From Hyphomonadaceae bacterium (GTDB lineage: Bacteria; Pseudomonadota; Alphaproteobacteria; Caulobacterales; Maricaulaceae): a stretch of 61,369 nucleotides of DNA. Made by a program: the position numbers and the translations under genes. The DNA is taken from positions 1 to 61,369 of the forward strand of contig JABDMW010000059.1 of the NCBI GenBank assembly GCA_013001295.1. The letters run 5' to 3'. The notes under the pieces are model-generated. The model was not told the origin of the DNA, did not search any database, and worked only from the letters and a program-made list of their open reading frames with translations. This document shows positions 8,883-19,100 of the stretch, one piece after another; the first letter of the stretch is position 1; each line of letters begins with the position of its first letter.

Positions 8883-10484
8883 TTATTTATCGGTTGATCC
8901 GAAAAAAGCCGGCATTGAGTCGCCAAAACCGCTTTTGTTGTTTTCGGGCAAACCACCACGTGATTTCCGATTGCCGTTTTTATTGTCTTTTGACAGAGAC
9001 TTAACGGGCTTCTTTTTATTGTCGCTGCGATCATTCCGATCATTGCGCGACCTTTGGGGCTTTTTCGCCTCTGTCTTTTCGGTTTTTTCCGGCTTATCCG
9101 ATGTGTCTTTCGCGGGTTTCTTGGACTTATGCTCTTGTGACCGTTCGCGATTATCGGGTTTGCGATTGTCGCTTCGGCCTCGACCGCGACTTTGCGATTG
9201 TCCGCGCCCACGTCCTCGACCTTTACCGGGTTCGTTTGATCGCCCGCGTCCGCGACTTTCTTTTGGAAAGTCCTCGATACCGTCAATTTCCAGCTCTTCG
9301 ATTTCTTTGACTTTGATCAGTTCCAGTATCGCTGCGTAGTTTTTCCGGTCATAGGGCGTCACGAACATAACAGCGTCGCCTTTACGTCCGGCGCGTCCCG
9401 TACGTCCGATCCGGTGAACATAGTCTTCGCTATGATTGGGCACATCATAATTCAAAACATATTCGACGGTTGGAACATCGAGGCCGCGTGCGGCCACGTC
9501 TGAGGCGACCAGAAACTGGATATCACCGCTTTTAAAGTCATCGAGGGTTTTCGTGCGCAGGCTTTGGGCCAAATCACCGTGAATTGGCGCGGCGTTGTGC
9601 CCATGAACTGTCAACGACTTCGCAACAATATCGACGTCGCGTTTCCGGTTGCAAAAGACAATACCTTGTTTGACGTCATGACTGTCAATCACATGCCGAA
9701 GTGCTGTCCGCTTTTGTTTGGTGTCATTCGCCGGCATCATAACAATACGTTGTCGTACTGTTTTGGCCGTCATATTTTGACGGGCAATCTGCACTTGATG
9801 CGGCTGGTGCAAGAATTGATCGACCAGTTTTTTGATCTCGTTCGGCATGGTCGCCGAGAAGAAAAGAACCTGACGGGTAAAGGGCGTTATATTGAATATT
9901 TTTTCGATGTCAGGAATGAAACCCATGTCCAACATGCGGTCCGCTTCATCAACGACCAGAGCTTGAACCCCTGTGAGAAGAATTTTCCCCCGTTCAAATT
10001 GATCCAACAAGCGTCCTGGTGTGGCAATCAAAACATCAACACCGCGATTAAGCTTTATCTCTTGTTCCTTGAAGGAGACGCCACCAATCAGCAAAGCCAT
10101 GCTGATTTTCATATGTTTGCCATACAGCTCGACATTTTCTGCGACTTGTGCCGCCAGTTCCCTCGTCGGGCAGACGATCAGGCATCGTGGCATGCGCGCA
10201 CGAGCACGTCCTTGCGACATACGGTGCAGGACGGGGAGGGTGAAGGCCCCCGTTTTACCGGTGCCTGTCTGCGCGATCCCGAGAACGTCTCTGCCTTCCA
10301 ACGCAGCCGGTATCGCCTGAGCCTGAATAGGCGTTGGGGTTGTGTACCCGAGATCATCGAGGGCTTTTAGAATTTGTGGTGCCAGACCCAGTTCAGCAAA
10401 GCTGATCGTTGGTTTCTCGTCTTTCACCGGCGCATCGGACGCCGTGTCATTATTATTGGTCAGTGTCTTACTTTCCCGACCCAT
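8883..10484 (-). CDS. DEAD-box RNA helicase, RhlE-like
   Basis: 533 residues: an ATP-dependent RNA helicase likely in ribosome assembly or RNA turnover. Seen: Q-motif FAELGLAPQILKALDDLGY, motif I AQTGTGKTGAF, PTRELA, motif II VDEADRMLD, SAT in FFSATMPNE, and motif VI HRIGRTGRAGRKG. After about residue 400 the protein becomes a low-complexity tail rich in RGRGR, then Lys/Glu/Asp, typical of RNA-binding extensions in RhlE. Encoded divergently from the fasciclin gene; the intervening 217 bp hold the promoters. Confidence 0.93.
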   Translation of the reverse strand: MGRESKTLTNNNDTASDAPVKDEKPTISFAELGLAPQILKALDDLGYTTPTPIQAQAIPAALEGRDVLGIAQTGTGKTGAFTLPVLHRMSQGRARARMPRCLIVCPTRELAAQVAENVELYGKHMKISMALLIGGVSFKEQEIKLNRGVDVLIATPGRLLDQFERGKILLTGVQALVVDEADRMLDMGFIPDIEKIFNITPFTRQVLFFSATMPNEIKKLVDQFLHQPHQVQIARQNMTAKTVRQRIVMMPANDTKQKRTALRHVIDSHDVKQGIVFCNRKRDVDIVAKSLTVHGHNAAPIHGDLAQSLRTKTLDDFKSGDIQFLVASDVAARGLDVPTVEYVLNYDVPNHSEDYVHRIGRTGRAGRKGDAVMFVTPYDRKNYAAILELIKVKEIEELEIDGIEDFPKESRGRGRSNEPGKGRGRGRGQSQSRGRGRSDNRKPDNRERSQEHKSKKPAKDTSDKPEKTEKTEAKKPQRSRNDRNDRSDNKKKPVKSLSKDNKNGNRKSRGGLPENNKSGFGDSMPAFFGSTDK

Positions 10485-10624
10485 AACGCTTTGACGGGCC
10501 TATTGCGTGGAATCACCCCTGTGATCCCAAGTTGAAGTTGCCGCACAATACGCATGGACAGCGTCAGGTCAAGTATTTGCTCCACACATCATATGGAGAG
10601 GTCGAGCTACCAATTGATTACATT

Positions 10625-10639
10625 TTGGAAACATTCCAA
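10625..10639. promoter_or_regulatory. Short palindrome upstream of fasciclin gene
   Basis: TTGGAA-ACA-TTCCAA, a perfect 6-3-6 inverted repeat, about 62 bp before the fasciclin ATG in the otherwise featureless divergent region 10485-10701. Candidate operator only; no cognate regulator is visible. Confidence 0.3.
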
Positions 10640-10701
10640 TCCATTTCCATTATTGGTGCGTAAACACAGGCATCAACACAAACTGAAAGGTACTTCCCCC
10701 C

Positions 10702-11247
10702 ATGAAAAACTTACTTAGAACAACAATTATTGCGGCAACAGTTGCTGGATTAAGCTTCGGCGCCGCTACGGCATCAGCCGGCGACTACAACAAAATGAAG
10801 AAAGCTGACATTGTCGAAACAGCGGTCGGCAATCCAGACCTGTCAACATTGGTCGCTGCCGTTACGCAAGCAGACCTGGTAACAACATTGCAAACCGACG
10901 GTCCATTCACAGTTTTTGCTCCAACTAATGCAGCGTTTGACAAATTGCCAGAAGGTACTGTGGCGACATTATTGAAAGATGAGAATAAAGAAATGCTTGC
11001 GGGAATTCTGACCTACCATGTCGTCGGTGCAAAAGTGAAGTCCGGCAAATTGATGGGTTTGATCAAAGCCAATGAAAACCACTATGATATTGAAACTGTG
11101 AACGGCGGAACCCTGTCAGCCTCAATCGTCGACGGATCAATTATTTTGACAGACGCCAATGGCGGAACGTCAACGGTCATCGCCGCAGACGTGAAAACGT
11201 CCAACGGTGTCGTACACGTCATCGATACGGTTGTCTTACCTAAATAG
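10702..11247 (+). CDS. Secreted fasciclin (FAS1) domain protein
   Basis: 181 residues with a Sec signal peptide (KNLLRTTIIAATVAGLSFGA, cleavage likely after ATASA near residue 27) and one FAS1 domain. Seen: FTVFAPTNAAFDKLPEGTV, LAGILTYHVV and the C-terminal NGVVHVIDTVVLP, the two conserved FAS1 boxes. Single-domain bacterial FAS1 proteins are periplasmic or secreted and associated with adhesion; the exact role here is unknown. Monocistronic, ending at a strong terminator. Confidence 0.9.
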   Translation: MKNLLRTTIIAATVAGLSFGAATASAGDYNKMKKADIVETAVGNPDLSTLVAAVTQADLVTTLQTDGPFTVFAPTNAAFDKLPEGTVATLLKDENKEMLAGILTYHVVGAKVKSGKLMGLIKANENHYDIETVNGGTLSASIVDGSIILTDANGGTSTVIAADVKTSNGVVHVIDTVVLPK

Positions 11248-11274
11248 TCGGTCGTGCCCTTACCGATTGAATGG

Positions 11275-11300
11275 AACCCGGCATTTATGCCGGGTTTTCT
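11275..11300. terminator. Bidirectional rho-independent terminator
   Basis: Perfect stem AACCCGGCAT / ATGCCGGGTT around a TT loop (11275-11296), followed by TTCT on the plus strand and flanked by a short A-run complement for the minus strand. It lies between the convergent ends of the fasciclin gene and the amidohydrolase gene, so it can serve both. Confidence 0.85.
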
Positions 11301-12588
11301 ATTCAGGTGTTGGATAACCGTAAGGTACGTCATCAGAACGCGTTGGATTGTAACGATCGCGCAATTCTGTCTGCCGGGATTTCAAACTTTGCACCTCACC
11401 ATCGATAATAACCGCGATTGGCGCGCTCATTGCTTCCAGCGGATCACCGTCCCAGACAACAAGATTGGCGTTTTGACCTGTCAAAATTTTACCCAGTTCA
11501 GGACGCCCGTACATTTCTGCCGGCGTTGACGTGATAGATGTAAATGCGCCTTCCCACGATAAGCCATTGGCTACCGCGTTGCCGGCATGTTGCGTTAACA
11601 GGCGCAGATTATGTGAGTAGCTTCCAGTTGTTGTGCGTGACATGACGGCGGTTTTGACACCCGCGTCATGCAAAATTTTGATGCTGTCTAGCTTTGAGCC
11701 CGTATCATCGAAACTGCCCGGCAGGTTTTCGGTTGGATCAATAAATACGCCAACTTGAGCCTCAGCCAAACGGTCGGCCACCATCCACGCTTCCGATGCG
11801 CCAAGAATAAGGATATTCATGGTGGGGTTTTCGTCTCTTAATTTCAATATATTGACGATATCGACGGCACGGTCTGCTTCAACGACAAGAGGAATTCGAC
11901 CTTGTATAGCGGGGCGAAGCGCACGGGCATCTGCGCGGCGTAAGGTGTCGCCATCATCCGGGCCATTAAACCGTGTGCTGTAATTGCGCGCATCGGAGAG
12001 TGCAGAGCGCAAATATGACATCGCTGCCGCTTTGGTGCCGCCTGTACTGTCAGATGAAGAATCGTAGTCCACAAAAATAAACGCTTCTTCGTCTACAATA
12101 GATTCAAAACTTCCGTTCGTAGACATCAACATGCCAATGCCGCCAAAAATATCATTTTTCGCGCCGGGAACCACTGCTGCATGGGTGATGCCGCCGGCCC
12201 GGGATACGGCTATACTGGACGTTTTCGGGTTATAGCTGTCTGCGACCCGTATTCGTACGGTCGCGTTATCACTTTCCGGGCGGGAGTCATTGGAGTTTTG
12301 TTCCGCGCCGACTTCGACGAGCCCAAGATTGCTGACCGCGGCAAATATTCCCGGGGTCACCCAAGCTGAGCTGGCATCAATCACCGTGTCACCGGAAAGC
12401 GTTTCGTCGGTTGAAAAACTGCGAACACGACCATTTTCAATCAAGATACTTGTATTTTCCATTGTGCCGGCGTCGCTATTTGTAACGACTTTGCCGCCAT
12501 TGATGGCGATAGTTTGTGCAAATGCTTTAGTTGCAAGAGATGCAGAAATAGCGAGGGCAAGGCTTGAGCTGATGAGAAGGTTTTTCAT
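11299..12588 (-). CDS. Exported amidohydrolase-like protein without metal ligands
   Basis: About 429 residues from ATG 12588: signal peptide KNLLISSSLALAISASLATK ending AFA, then an imidazolonepropionase-like amidohydrolase fold. Start choice: ATG at 12588 has AGGAG eight bases upstream, and a longer frame to 12657 would run inside the preceding gene. Odd: where the upstream paralogue has the HxH metal motif (DSHSHLG), this protein has AAVSNLG. The later histidines are also replaced (VVEADRAVDI, LGASEAWMV) and the metal-binding Asp region reads VMSRTTTGSY. It is therefore probably a catalytically dead partner, perhaps forming a heteromer with the active copy, with which it is translationally coupled (one-base gap). 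Confidence 0.85.
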   Translation of the reverse strand: MKNLLISSSLALAISASLATKAFAQTIAINGGKVVTNSDAGTMENTSILIENGRVRSFSTDETLSGDTVIDASSAWVTPGIFAAVSNLGLVEVGAEQNSNDSRPESDNATVRIRVADSYNPKTSSIAVSRAGGITHAAVVPGAKNDIFGGIGMLMSTNGSFESIVDEEAFIFVDYDSSSDSTGGTKAAAMSYLRSALSDARNYSTRFNGPDDGDTLRRADARALRPAIQGRIPLVVEADRAVDIVNILKLRDENPTMNILILGASEAWMVADRLAEAQVGVFIDPTENLPGSFDDTGSKLDSIKILHDAGVKTAVMSRTTTGSYSHNLRLLTQHAGNAVANGLSWEGAFTSITSTPAEMYGRPELGKILTGQNANLVVWDGDPLEAMSAPIAVIIDGEVQSLKSRQTELRDRYNPTRSDDVPYGYPTPE

Positions 12589-12589
12589 A

Positions 12590-13975
12590 TTATTCTCCTG
12601 TACCAGGTTGGCCAAGGCGGAAGTCGCTAATCGGTTTGAGGCCAGCGAGGCGGTCATACATCAGCGCGCCGTCTAAAAAGACCTTGTCGGCTTTTGTGTA
12701 GGTGGAGAAGGGATCTCCACTCCAAATCACAACGTCGGCTCTTTTTCCAGTTTCGAGCGAACCCGTTTGATCATCAATCCCGATGGCCTTCGCAGGGTTT
12801 ATCGCGATCCATTTCCAGGCTTCTCCTTTTGAGATGTCAATTCCGGCTCTTTTACCGTGCCCATACGCCTTTGCGATTTCTTGGTTTAATCTTTGGATTC
12901 CGTATCCGCTATCCGAATGAATAAGAGCACAAGCGCCTTGAGCGTGAACAAAAGGAATATTTTCTTGTATACCATCATAGGCCTCCATCTTAAATCCCCA
13001 CCAATCAGCCCACATGGCTGAACAGGTGTCGTTTTCTTTGAGCAGATCGCCTATCTTGTAGGCTTCAACAGAATGGTGAAAGCTGCTGACTTTGTAGTCA
13101 AACTCTTTGGCCATATCGAGAACCTGCGCCATTTCATCGGCGCGGTAACAGTGCATTTGTACCAAAATATCGCCACTGAGAACACCTGCAAGCGTTTCGA
13201 GTTGAAGATTGCGGTCACCGGGTTTGAGTTCACCAGCGTCGAGTTTTTTCTTATACCCTTGGGCTTTGATCCAATGTTTACGGTAATGCGCAAAATTGCC
13301 CATGCGCGAGGCAGGGCCGCCTTTCTGGCCATAAACGCGCTTCGGGTTTTCACCGCACGCCATTTTTAACGTCGCAGGAGCTCCAGGCATTTTCATGCCT
13401 TGGACAGTCCGCGAAGGGATGTTTCTAAGTGTTGTTCCTTTGCCGCCAAATAGATTTGCGGAGCCAGGCAAGACATGAAGTGTTGTCACGCCACCGGCCA
13501 ACGCCTCCGAGAAGCCCGGGTCCTGTGGCCATACGCCGTGTTCTGAAGACAATTCCGCCGTATTCGGGCTGGTCGCTTCATTGCCATCGGAATGCGCACG
13601 TACGCTGGGCGAAGCGTAAACGCCAAGATGTGAATGCGAGTCGATGACACCGGGCGTGACCCAGGCGCCTTGCGCATCGATTGTTACAAGTCCTTCGGCA
13701 TCAGATGAGACATCGGCCCCGACGCCCGCGATTTTCCCGTCAACGATCAGGACATTGGCATTTTCAAATTCGCCACCTATACCATCCAGAACATAGGCAT
13801 TGGTAATAAGTGTGGGCTGGCTATCGGGGGGCGAATAGGTGGAAGGAAATGCAATTTCCTTATCCCCATCTGATGATTTAACTTCTTTTTCCTTGTCCCC
13901 ACATGCACCTAATACAAGCACTGGCGCAATCATGAGGGATACGGTCAGGGCCGCCCACGATGTTTGTTTTTGCAT
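12590..13975 (-). CDS. Amidohydrolase lipoprotein
   Basis: 461 residues. An N-terminal lipoprotein signal with lipobox VLGAC (Cys near residue 25), followed by a charged linker, puts it at the periplasmic face of a membrane. The catalytic domain has a complete amidohydrolase metal set: HxH in VIDSHSHLG, His in VQMHCYRADE, His in SFHHSVEAY and Asp in IHSDSGYG, followed by NPAKAIGIDDQTGSLETGKR and ADVVIWSGDPF typical of the family's C-terminal beta-sandwich. Likely a metal-dependent hydrolase of cyclic amides or dipeptides; substrate not predictable. First gene of a two-gene operon with a degenerate paralogue. Confidence 0.88.
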   Translation of the reverse strand: MQKQTSWAALTVSLMIAPVLVLGACGDKEKEVKSSDGDKEIAFPSTYSPPDSQPTLITNAYVLDGIGGEFENANVLIVDGKIAGVGADVSSDAEGLVTIDAQGAWVTPGVIDSHSHLGVYASPSVRAHSDGNEATSPNTAELSSEHGVWPQDPGFSEALAGGVTTLHVLPGSANLFGGKGTTLRNIPSRTVQGMKMPGAPATLKMACGENPKRVYGQKGGPASRMGNFAHYRKHWIKAQGYKKKLDAGELKPGDRNLQLETLAGVLSGDILVQMHCYRADEMAQVLDMAKEFDYKVSSFHHSVEAYKIGDLLKENDTCSAMWADWWGFKMEAYDGIQENIPFVHAQGACALIHSDSGYGIQRLNQEIAKAYGHGKRAGIDISKGEAWKWIAINPAKAIGIDDQTGSLETGKRADVVIWSGDPFSTYTKADKVFLDGALMYDRLAGLKPISDFRLGQPGTGE

Positions 13976-14024
13976 GTGGCTTTATAATCAGGTTTTTCAA
14001 TCGTTCGCAAGACGCTGTTTTTAA

Positions 14025-16031
14025 TTAGACGTCGATCTCTTCTACGAATTGGGCGTGATCCTGAATATACTGAAAACGGAGGTCCGCGCGTTTGCCCATC
14101 AGGGTTTCGACGAGGGCTTCCGTCGATGGTAAATTTTCATCGTCGATTGTGATTCGGGCGAGGGCTCTTGTCTTTGGATCCATCGTTGTTGTTTTGAGTT
14201 GGGCTGGCATCATTTCGCCCAACCCTTTGAACCGTCCAATTTCGATTTTCCCGCGTCCCGTAAATTCGGTTTCCAACAGACGGTCTTTGTGCTCTTCGTC
14301 ATTGGCATACATGGATTTACCGCCTTGAGTGATCCGGAACAAGGGCGGCATCGCCATGTAAAGACGGCCTTCATTTATCAAAACCGGCATGTATCTGTAG
14401 AAGAACGTAATCAGCAGAGCGGCGATATGCGCGCCATCGACGTCCGCGTCAGTCATGATAATGACGCGTTCATATCTTAAGTCGTCCGGGTTAAATTTTT
14501 TGCCGATACCCACGCCTAAAGCGGTCGACAAATCATTGATTTCGGCATTGCGTGAAATCTTGTCCATGCTGGCGCTTTCCACGTTCAGGATTTTCCCTTT
14601 AAGCGGCAAAATGGCTTGCGTTTTACGGTTACGGGCTTGCTTGGCGCTGCCGCCCGCACTTTCACCCTCAACAATGAATATTTCCGTATTTTCCGCGGAC
14701 TTGTCCGAACAATCGGCAAGTTTGCCCGGCAGGCGGAGCTTGCGTGTTGCAGATTTACGTGACACATCCCGCGCCCGTTTGCGTCGCATGCGTTCGTCTG
14801 CTTTTTCAATCGCCCATTCCAATAATTTATTCGCCTCGGTCGGCGATCCGGCCAACCAATGGTCGAAGGGATCGCGCACTGCGTTTTCGACGATTTTAAC
14901 GGCTTGGGAATTGGAAAGTCTGTCCTTGGTTTGACCTTGAAACTCCGGGTTTTTCAAGAAAACTGAAACGAGTGCGCCCGCACCGTTCATTACGTCATCC
15001 GGTGTGATCGCGGATGCTTTTTTGGACATTCCCGTAATGTCGGCATATGCACGCAAACCTTTTGTCAGAGCCGAGCGTAAGCCTTGTTCGTGGGTTCCCC
15101 CGCCGCCGGTGGGAATGGTGTTGCAATAGGACCGGACGAAACTGTCTGCGTCGCCAAACCCTTCCGGTGTCCAGCACACGGCCCATTCAACGCGGCCGTG
15201 TCCGCTGTCTTGAGATGTCCGTCCGGCAAATACGTCTGGAGTAACTGTCGTCTTTGTTCCGAGGGTTTCTTTCAAAAAATCCGACAGCCCACCGGGGAAA
15301 TGAAAGACGGCTTCATGAGGAACTGTATCCAGCTCTTCGACCAATTCCGGGTCACATTTCCACCTGATTTCAACACCCGGCTGTAGATAGGCTTTAGCCC
15401 GTGCCATCCGGAATAAACGCGCCGGTTTGAAGTGGGCGCGGGGTCCAAAAATTTCTGGGTCGGGGTGAAAGCGCACTTTGGTGCCCCGTCGATTTGGCGT
15501 CGCGCCCAATTTGTTAAGTTTACCTTGCGCAATGCCTTTACTGAAATTCTGGCTGTAGAGTTGCTTTCCGCGCGCGACCTCTACCGTCAAGTCGTCTGAA
15601 AGCGCATTGACGACAGAAACACCGACCCCGTGAAGCCCGCCGGACGTTTGATATGCTTTGTCCGAAAACTTACCGCCGGCGTGGAGCGTCGTCATGATCA
15701 CTTCCAACGCGGATTTGTTTTTGAACTTGGGGTGAGGGTCGATCGGGATACCCCGTCCATTGTCGCTTACTGACAAATAGCCATCTGTGTCCAATTCGAC
15801 TTCAATCCGGTTGGCATGACCCGCCACTGCCTCATCCATTGAATTATCGAGGACTTCAGCAAATAAATGGTGAAGGGCACGGTCATCGGTTCCCCCGATA
15901 TACATGCCCGGGCGCAGCCGGACAGGCTCTAATCCCTCCAAGACTTCAATATCTTTGGCCGAATATGCTTTCTCTGCGGAGGCCTTTTTACCAGCGTCGC
16001 TAAACAAGTCTTTTTTATTTGCTAATGCCAT
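14025..16031 (-). CDS. parE: DNA topoisomerase IV subunit B
   Basis: 668 residues: the ATPase subunit of topoisomerase IV, which decatenates daughter chromosomes together with ParC (not in the window). Seen: GLEPVRLRPGMYIGG, Bergerat-fold motif VLDNSMDEA, SDNGRGIP, TSGGLHGVGVSVVNALS, then the TOPRIM block EGESAGGSAKQARN, PLKGKILNVESA and TDADVDGAHI, ending in RFKGLGEMMPAQL. Topo IV rather than gyrase is judged from length and the RFKGLGEM context. Monocistronic. Confidence 0.95.
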   Translation of the reverse strand: MALANKKDLFSDAGKKASAEKAYSAKDIEVLEGLEPVRLRPGMYIGGTDDRALHHLFAEVLDNSMDEAVAGHANRIEVELDTDGYLSVSDNGRGIPIDPHPKFKNKSALEVIMTTLHAGGKFSDKAYQTSGGLHGVGVSVVNALSDDLTVEVARGKQLYSQNFSKGIAQGKLNKLGATPNRRGTKVRFHPDPEIFGPRAHFKPARLFRMARAKAYLQPGVEIRWKCDPELVEELDTVPHEAVFHFPGGLSDFLKETLGTKTTVTPDVFAGRTSQDSGHGRVEWAVCWTPEGFGDADSFVRSYCNTIPTGGGGTHEQGLRSALTKGLRAYADITGMSKKASAITPDDVMNGAGALVSVFLKNPEFQGQTKDRLSNSQAVKIVENAVRDPFDHWLAGSPTEANKLLEWAIEKADERMRRKRARDVSRKSATRKLRLPGKLADCSDKSAENTEIFIVEGESAGGSAKQARNRKTQAILPLKGKILNVESASMDKISRNAEINDLSTALGVGIGKKFNPDDLRYERVIIMTDADVDGAHIAALLITFFYRYMPVLINEGRLYMAMPPLFRITQGGKSMYANDEEHKDRLLETEFTGRGKIEIGRFKGLGEMMPAQLKTTTMDPKTRALARITIDDENLPSTEALVETLMGKRADLRFQYIQDHAQFVEEIDV

Positions 16032-16102
16032 GCGCGCACCCTGTCTGAGTCGGCGTTAAAACTCTAGCGAAAATACCGGATAGAATCCAAAAAAATGAAC
16101 TT

Positions 16103-19100
16103 TTAGAATAACATCCTGACTACGAGGCGGGCAGTGTGGCGATTAAAGCCATCGCGAATGTCCGCATCGTAATCCAGCGAGAATGATGAGTAGTTAGATC
16201 CCGCCGAGAATGTAATGCCAAGTACGATCCCGGTATCAGGAAACTCTTCAGACGTCAGTGCAAATGGATTAGAACCGCTGACAAAATTACCGGTTGTCAT
16301 CACCCCGTCATTGATAAAATCGTTGCGGATTCCAAGTCGTAACGCTGGCGCGAACCATGAACGTTCACGTTCGAACCGCGCACCAATATCCAATAAACCT
16401 GTCGCGGTTCCCACTTCGGCCTCGCGACTATCGATTGCAAGGGCAATATCAGCGCTTCCTTCCTCAACAAATGCGTCTTCGTTTAAACGCAAATACGAGA
16501 ATGTAGCGGACGGACGAACATAATATTTTCCAAAAGAAATATCATAACCGGCGGATGCTGACGCATTATAATGAGTGCCTTTCCAGTCGCCCCTTGCAGC
16601 TGCGCTATACGTGCCGATCTCAACATTTCTGCTGGCTTCGAAATCGTTATATCCACCGCCCGCATAGAGATCGATGCCGAGTTTACCAACCTGGTATCCG
16701 GCATAGAGACCACCCTGGAGTGTCAGGACATCCAATGGCTCGTCAACACCGAGAACGTCTTCTACTTCTGTCGAAGCAAACCCAAAATTCACACCGACGG
16801 TCTGGAAAGGTCCAAATGATGTGTCGAGTCCACCCGTGATCCCGAAGCCATATCCGCGAAATTGTTCCGATAGACCGGCTAGATCGCGATCCGCAAAATA
16901 GGCGAATTCTTCAATCCATGCACCGCCGGGACGTTCCGGCGAACGTCGAGCTGTGTTCAAATGAGATCCAACTGCGCCCGTGGCACCGTCCACATTTGCG
17001 AGAACAAATTGCCGTGCGCTGGCCGCGAATTCCGGCAGAAGCTGATTATAAGCCGCATTAAACGAAACTTGATCGGTAATTCCTGTAAATGCAGATCCGA
17101 GATTAGGCGCGTTTTGCAGCGCTTCAAACGCGGATGTGAACGCTGCTGCCTGGACGTTATCCAGTCCGAGCTCGGACGTGGATCGCAAATCCAATGTAAG
17201 GACCAGCGTATTCGGATCGGTCACGGACCGGGTGAAATTTGTATTGTACAAGAATGGTGTTGCGTCACTTCGCAATGAACCCGCCAGTTCGTCGAAGGAC
17301 AAAGTTCCGCCGGCTCTAGCGATTTCAAACGCGATTGTCGGATCGTCAATGACGTTTGCAAGGCGAGGGGCGATGATCGCTCCGCTTTCGAAAGTGACGT
17401 CACCGGACGCATTTAATAAAGATGTCGTTCCCGCAGCCGGGTCAATGAACGGACTATAAGTCGAAGTCGCGTCAAAGTTCGCGCTGGTTGCGTTGATATT
17501 GCCGGGAGCTGTTATGGTCAGTGCGCTGCTGTCAGCGACCATGATTGTTAAGTCGCCGCCGGAGTCTGAGATCGCTCCAGTTACAACGGATCCGTTAGAC
17601 AGAGCCAGCGTATCTGCGCCCGCACCAAATTCGATATCACTATTTACCGTTCCAGCAGCAATGTTGAGCGTGTCTGCGCCAGAACCCAGGATTATATCAC
17701 CCGCTATCGCAGGATCATTTTCCTCACCGGTTTCGGTGTCGACAATCGGGGTTTGATTAAGCGTAAAACCAGCAGTGTTCGCACTCACGTCAATAGCAAT
17801 GAAATTAAAATCGGTGTCTTGTTCACCATTTACGTCGGACGACACGCCCAAGGCACTGATGAACCCGCTATTGTTGACCGTATGGAGCGTTCCGGAGCGA
17901 TCAACTAACACGCGGGCTTCCCCGTTGCGCCCAGTAATAATGGCCGTCAGTGTACCTGTATTTGTAATTTCGCTGAGCGATCCGCCCGGATCGATTTCAA
18001 TTGCTGTTACTAAGATTTGGTTGGGTGCAAGGACATTGTCGGGGTCGGCATAAACGCTCTCTGTGTCCTCAACGCCGCGGGCAAAAATTGTTCCGGAGTT
18101 GTTGATGCGTTCAGCAATGCCGTTTCCGCCGATCACGATGACACGTGCGTGGGCGTCATTGGTCGCAGCTGTTGCGTCAGGGTCGATCCCTGAGCGATAG
18201 ACTGTGGCGCTCATCACTGAGGTATTGTTGATGCCGCCGTCCAGTGTCGCATTGGCCAAAGAAAACGCCGTCGCGTCTATATTATCGAGCACTGAATCAG
18301 ATGCGAGCGTTCCTTGGTTGACGAATGCAAACTGCAAGTTTTCGTCAAAGTCTTCGTCATTCGGGTCCGTTATTTGCCCGACTTGCCCGATCGCGATCGG
18401 TGTGCCGCCGCCGTCTATCAGGATAGCGGGTGCTGACCCGAACATGGCAACGGTACCGATCTCGGTGATTTGTATACCTTGCGTCACATTTCCGCCAACT
18501 TGCAAAGCGGAACCCGCCTGCGTCAGGTTTCCTGTGCTATCGAGTTCGTCACGACCGGCCAATATTGGACGTGACGTGATGGTTTGGCCCTGTTGGGTGA
18601 CATACCCTGACGAGCTTATTGAAGAGCTAACAGTAACTGCACCGGTGACGTCGCCGCCGACATTCACGCCAACGCTGTTTTCACCTGTCGCCGAGATTGC
18701 GCCCGCAAGCGCCAAATTACCGATTACATTTCCAATTATATCTACACCTGTCGAGTTTTCACCGAAAACGGTCAAGCTTCCGGATTGAAGTAAATCTCCA
18801 ACCATGCTGGCCGTGTTTGCAAGTCTGATACCTGCCGAGTCTTGCCCTTGAATGCGGATGCTGGCATTTGTTGAATTTTCAACATTTCCTGTAAATGTTG
18901 ATCCTCCAGATATCAAAATACCCGTTCGGCCGGATCCTTGCGCAATTGTGCCGTTTCCGGTTGAGGGGACCCCATCCTCCGGTGCCGTCTCGGTCAAGCT
19001 GATCGAGTTGGTGTTGGTTATATTGCTTGTGACAGTCTGATCGACGAGAATGCCGGTCGTGTCATCAGCGTCTTCCGACGATACGATACCACTATTTGTG

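Noticed and set aside
9564-10370. 268-codon open frame on the plus strand opposite the helicase gene
   Set aside because: Antisense shadow of the DEAD-box gene; no RBS, no family motif and residue composition typical of a shadow frame.
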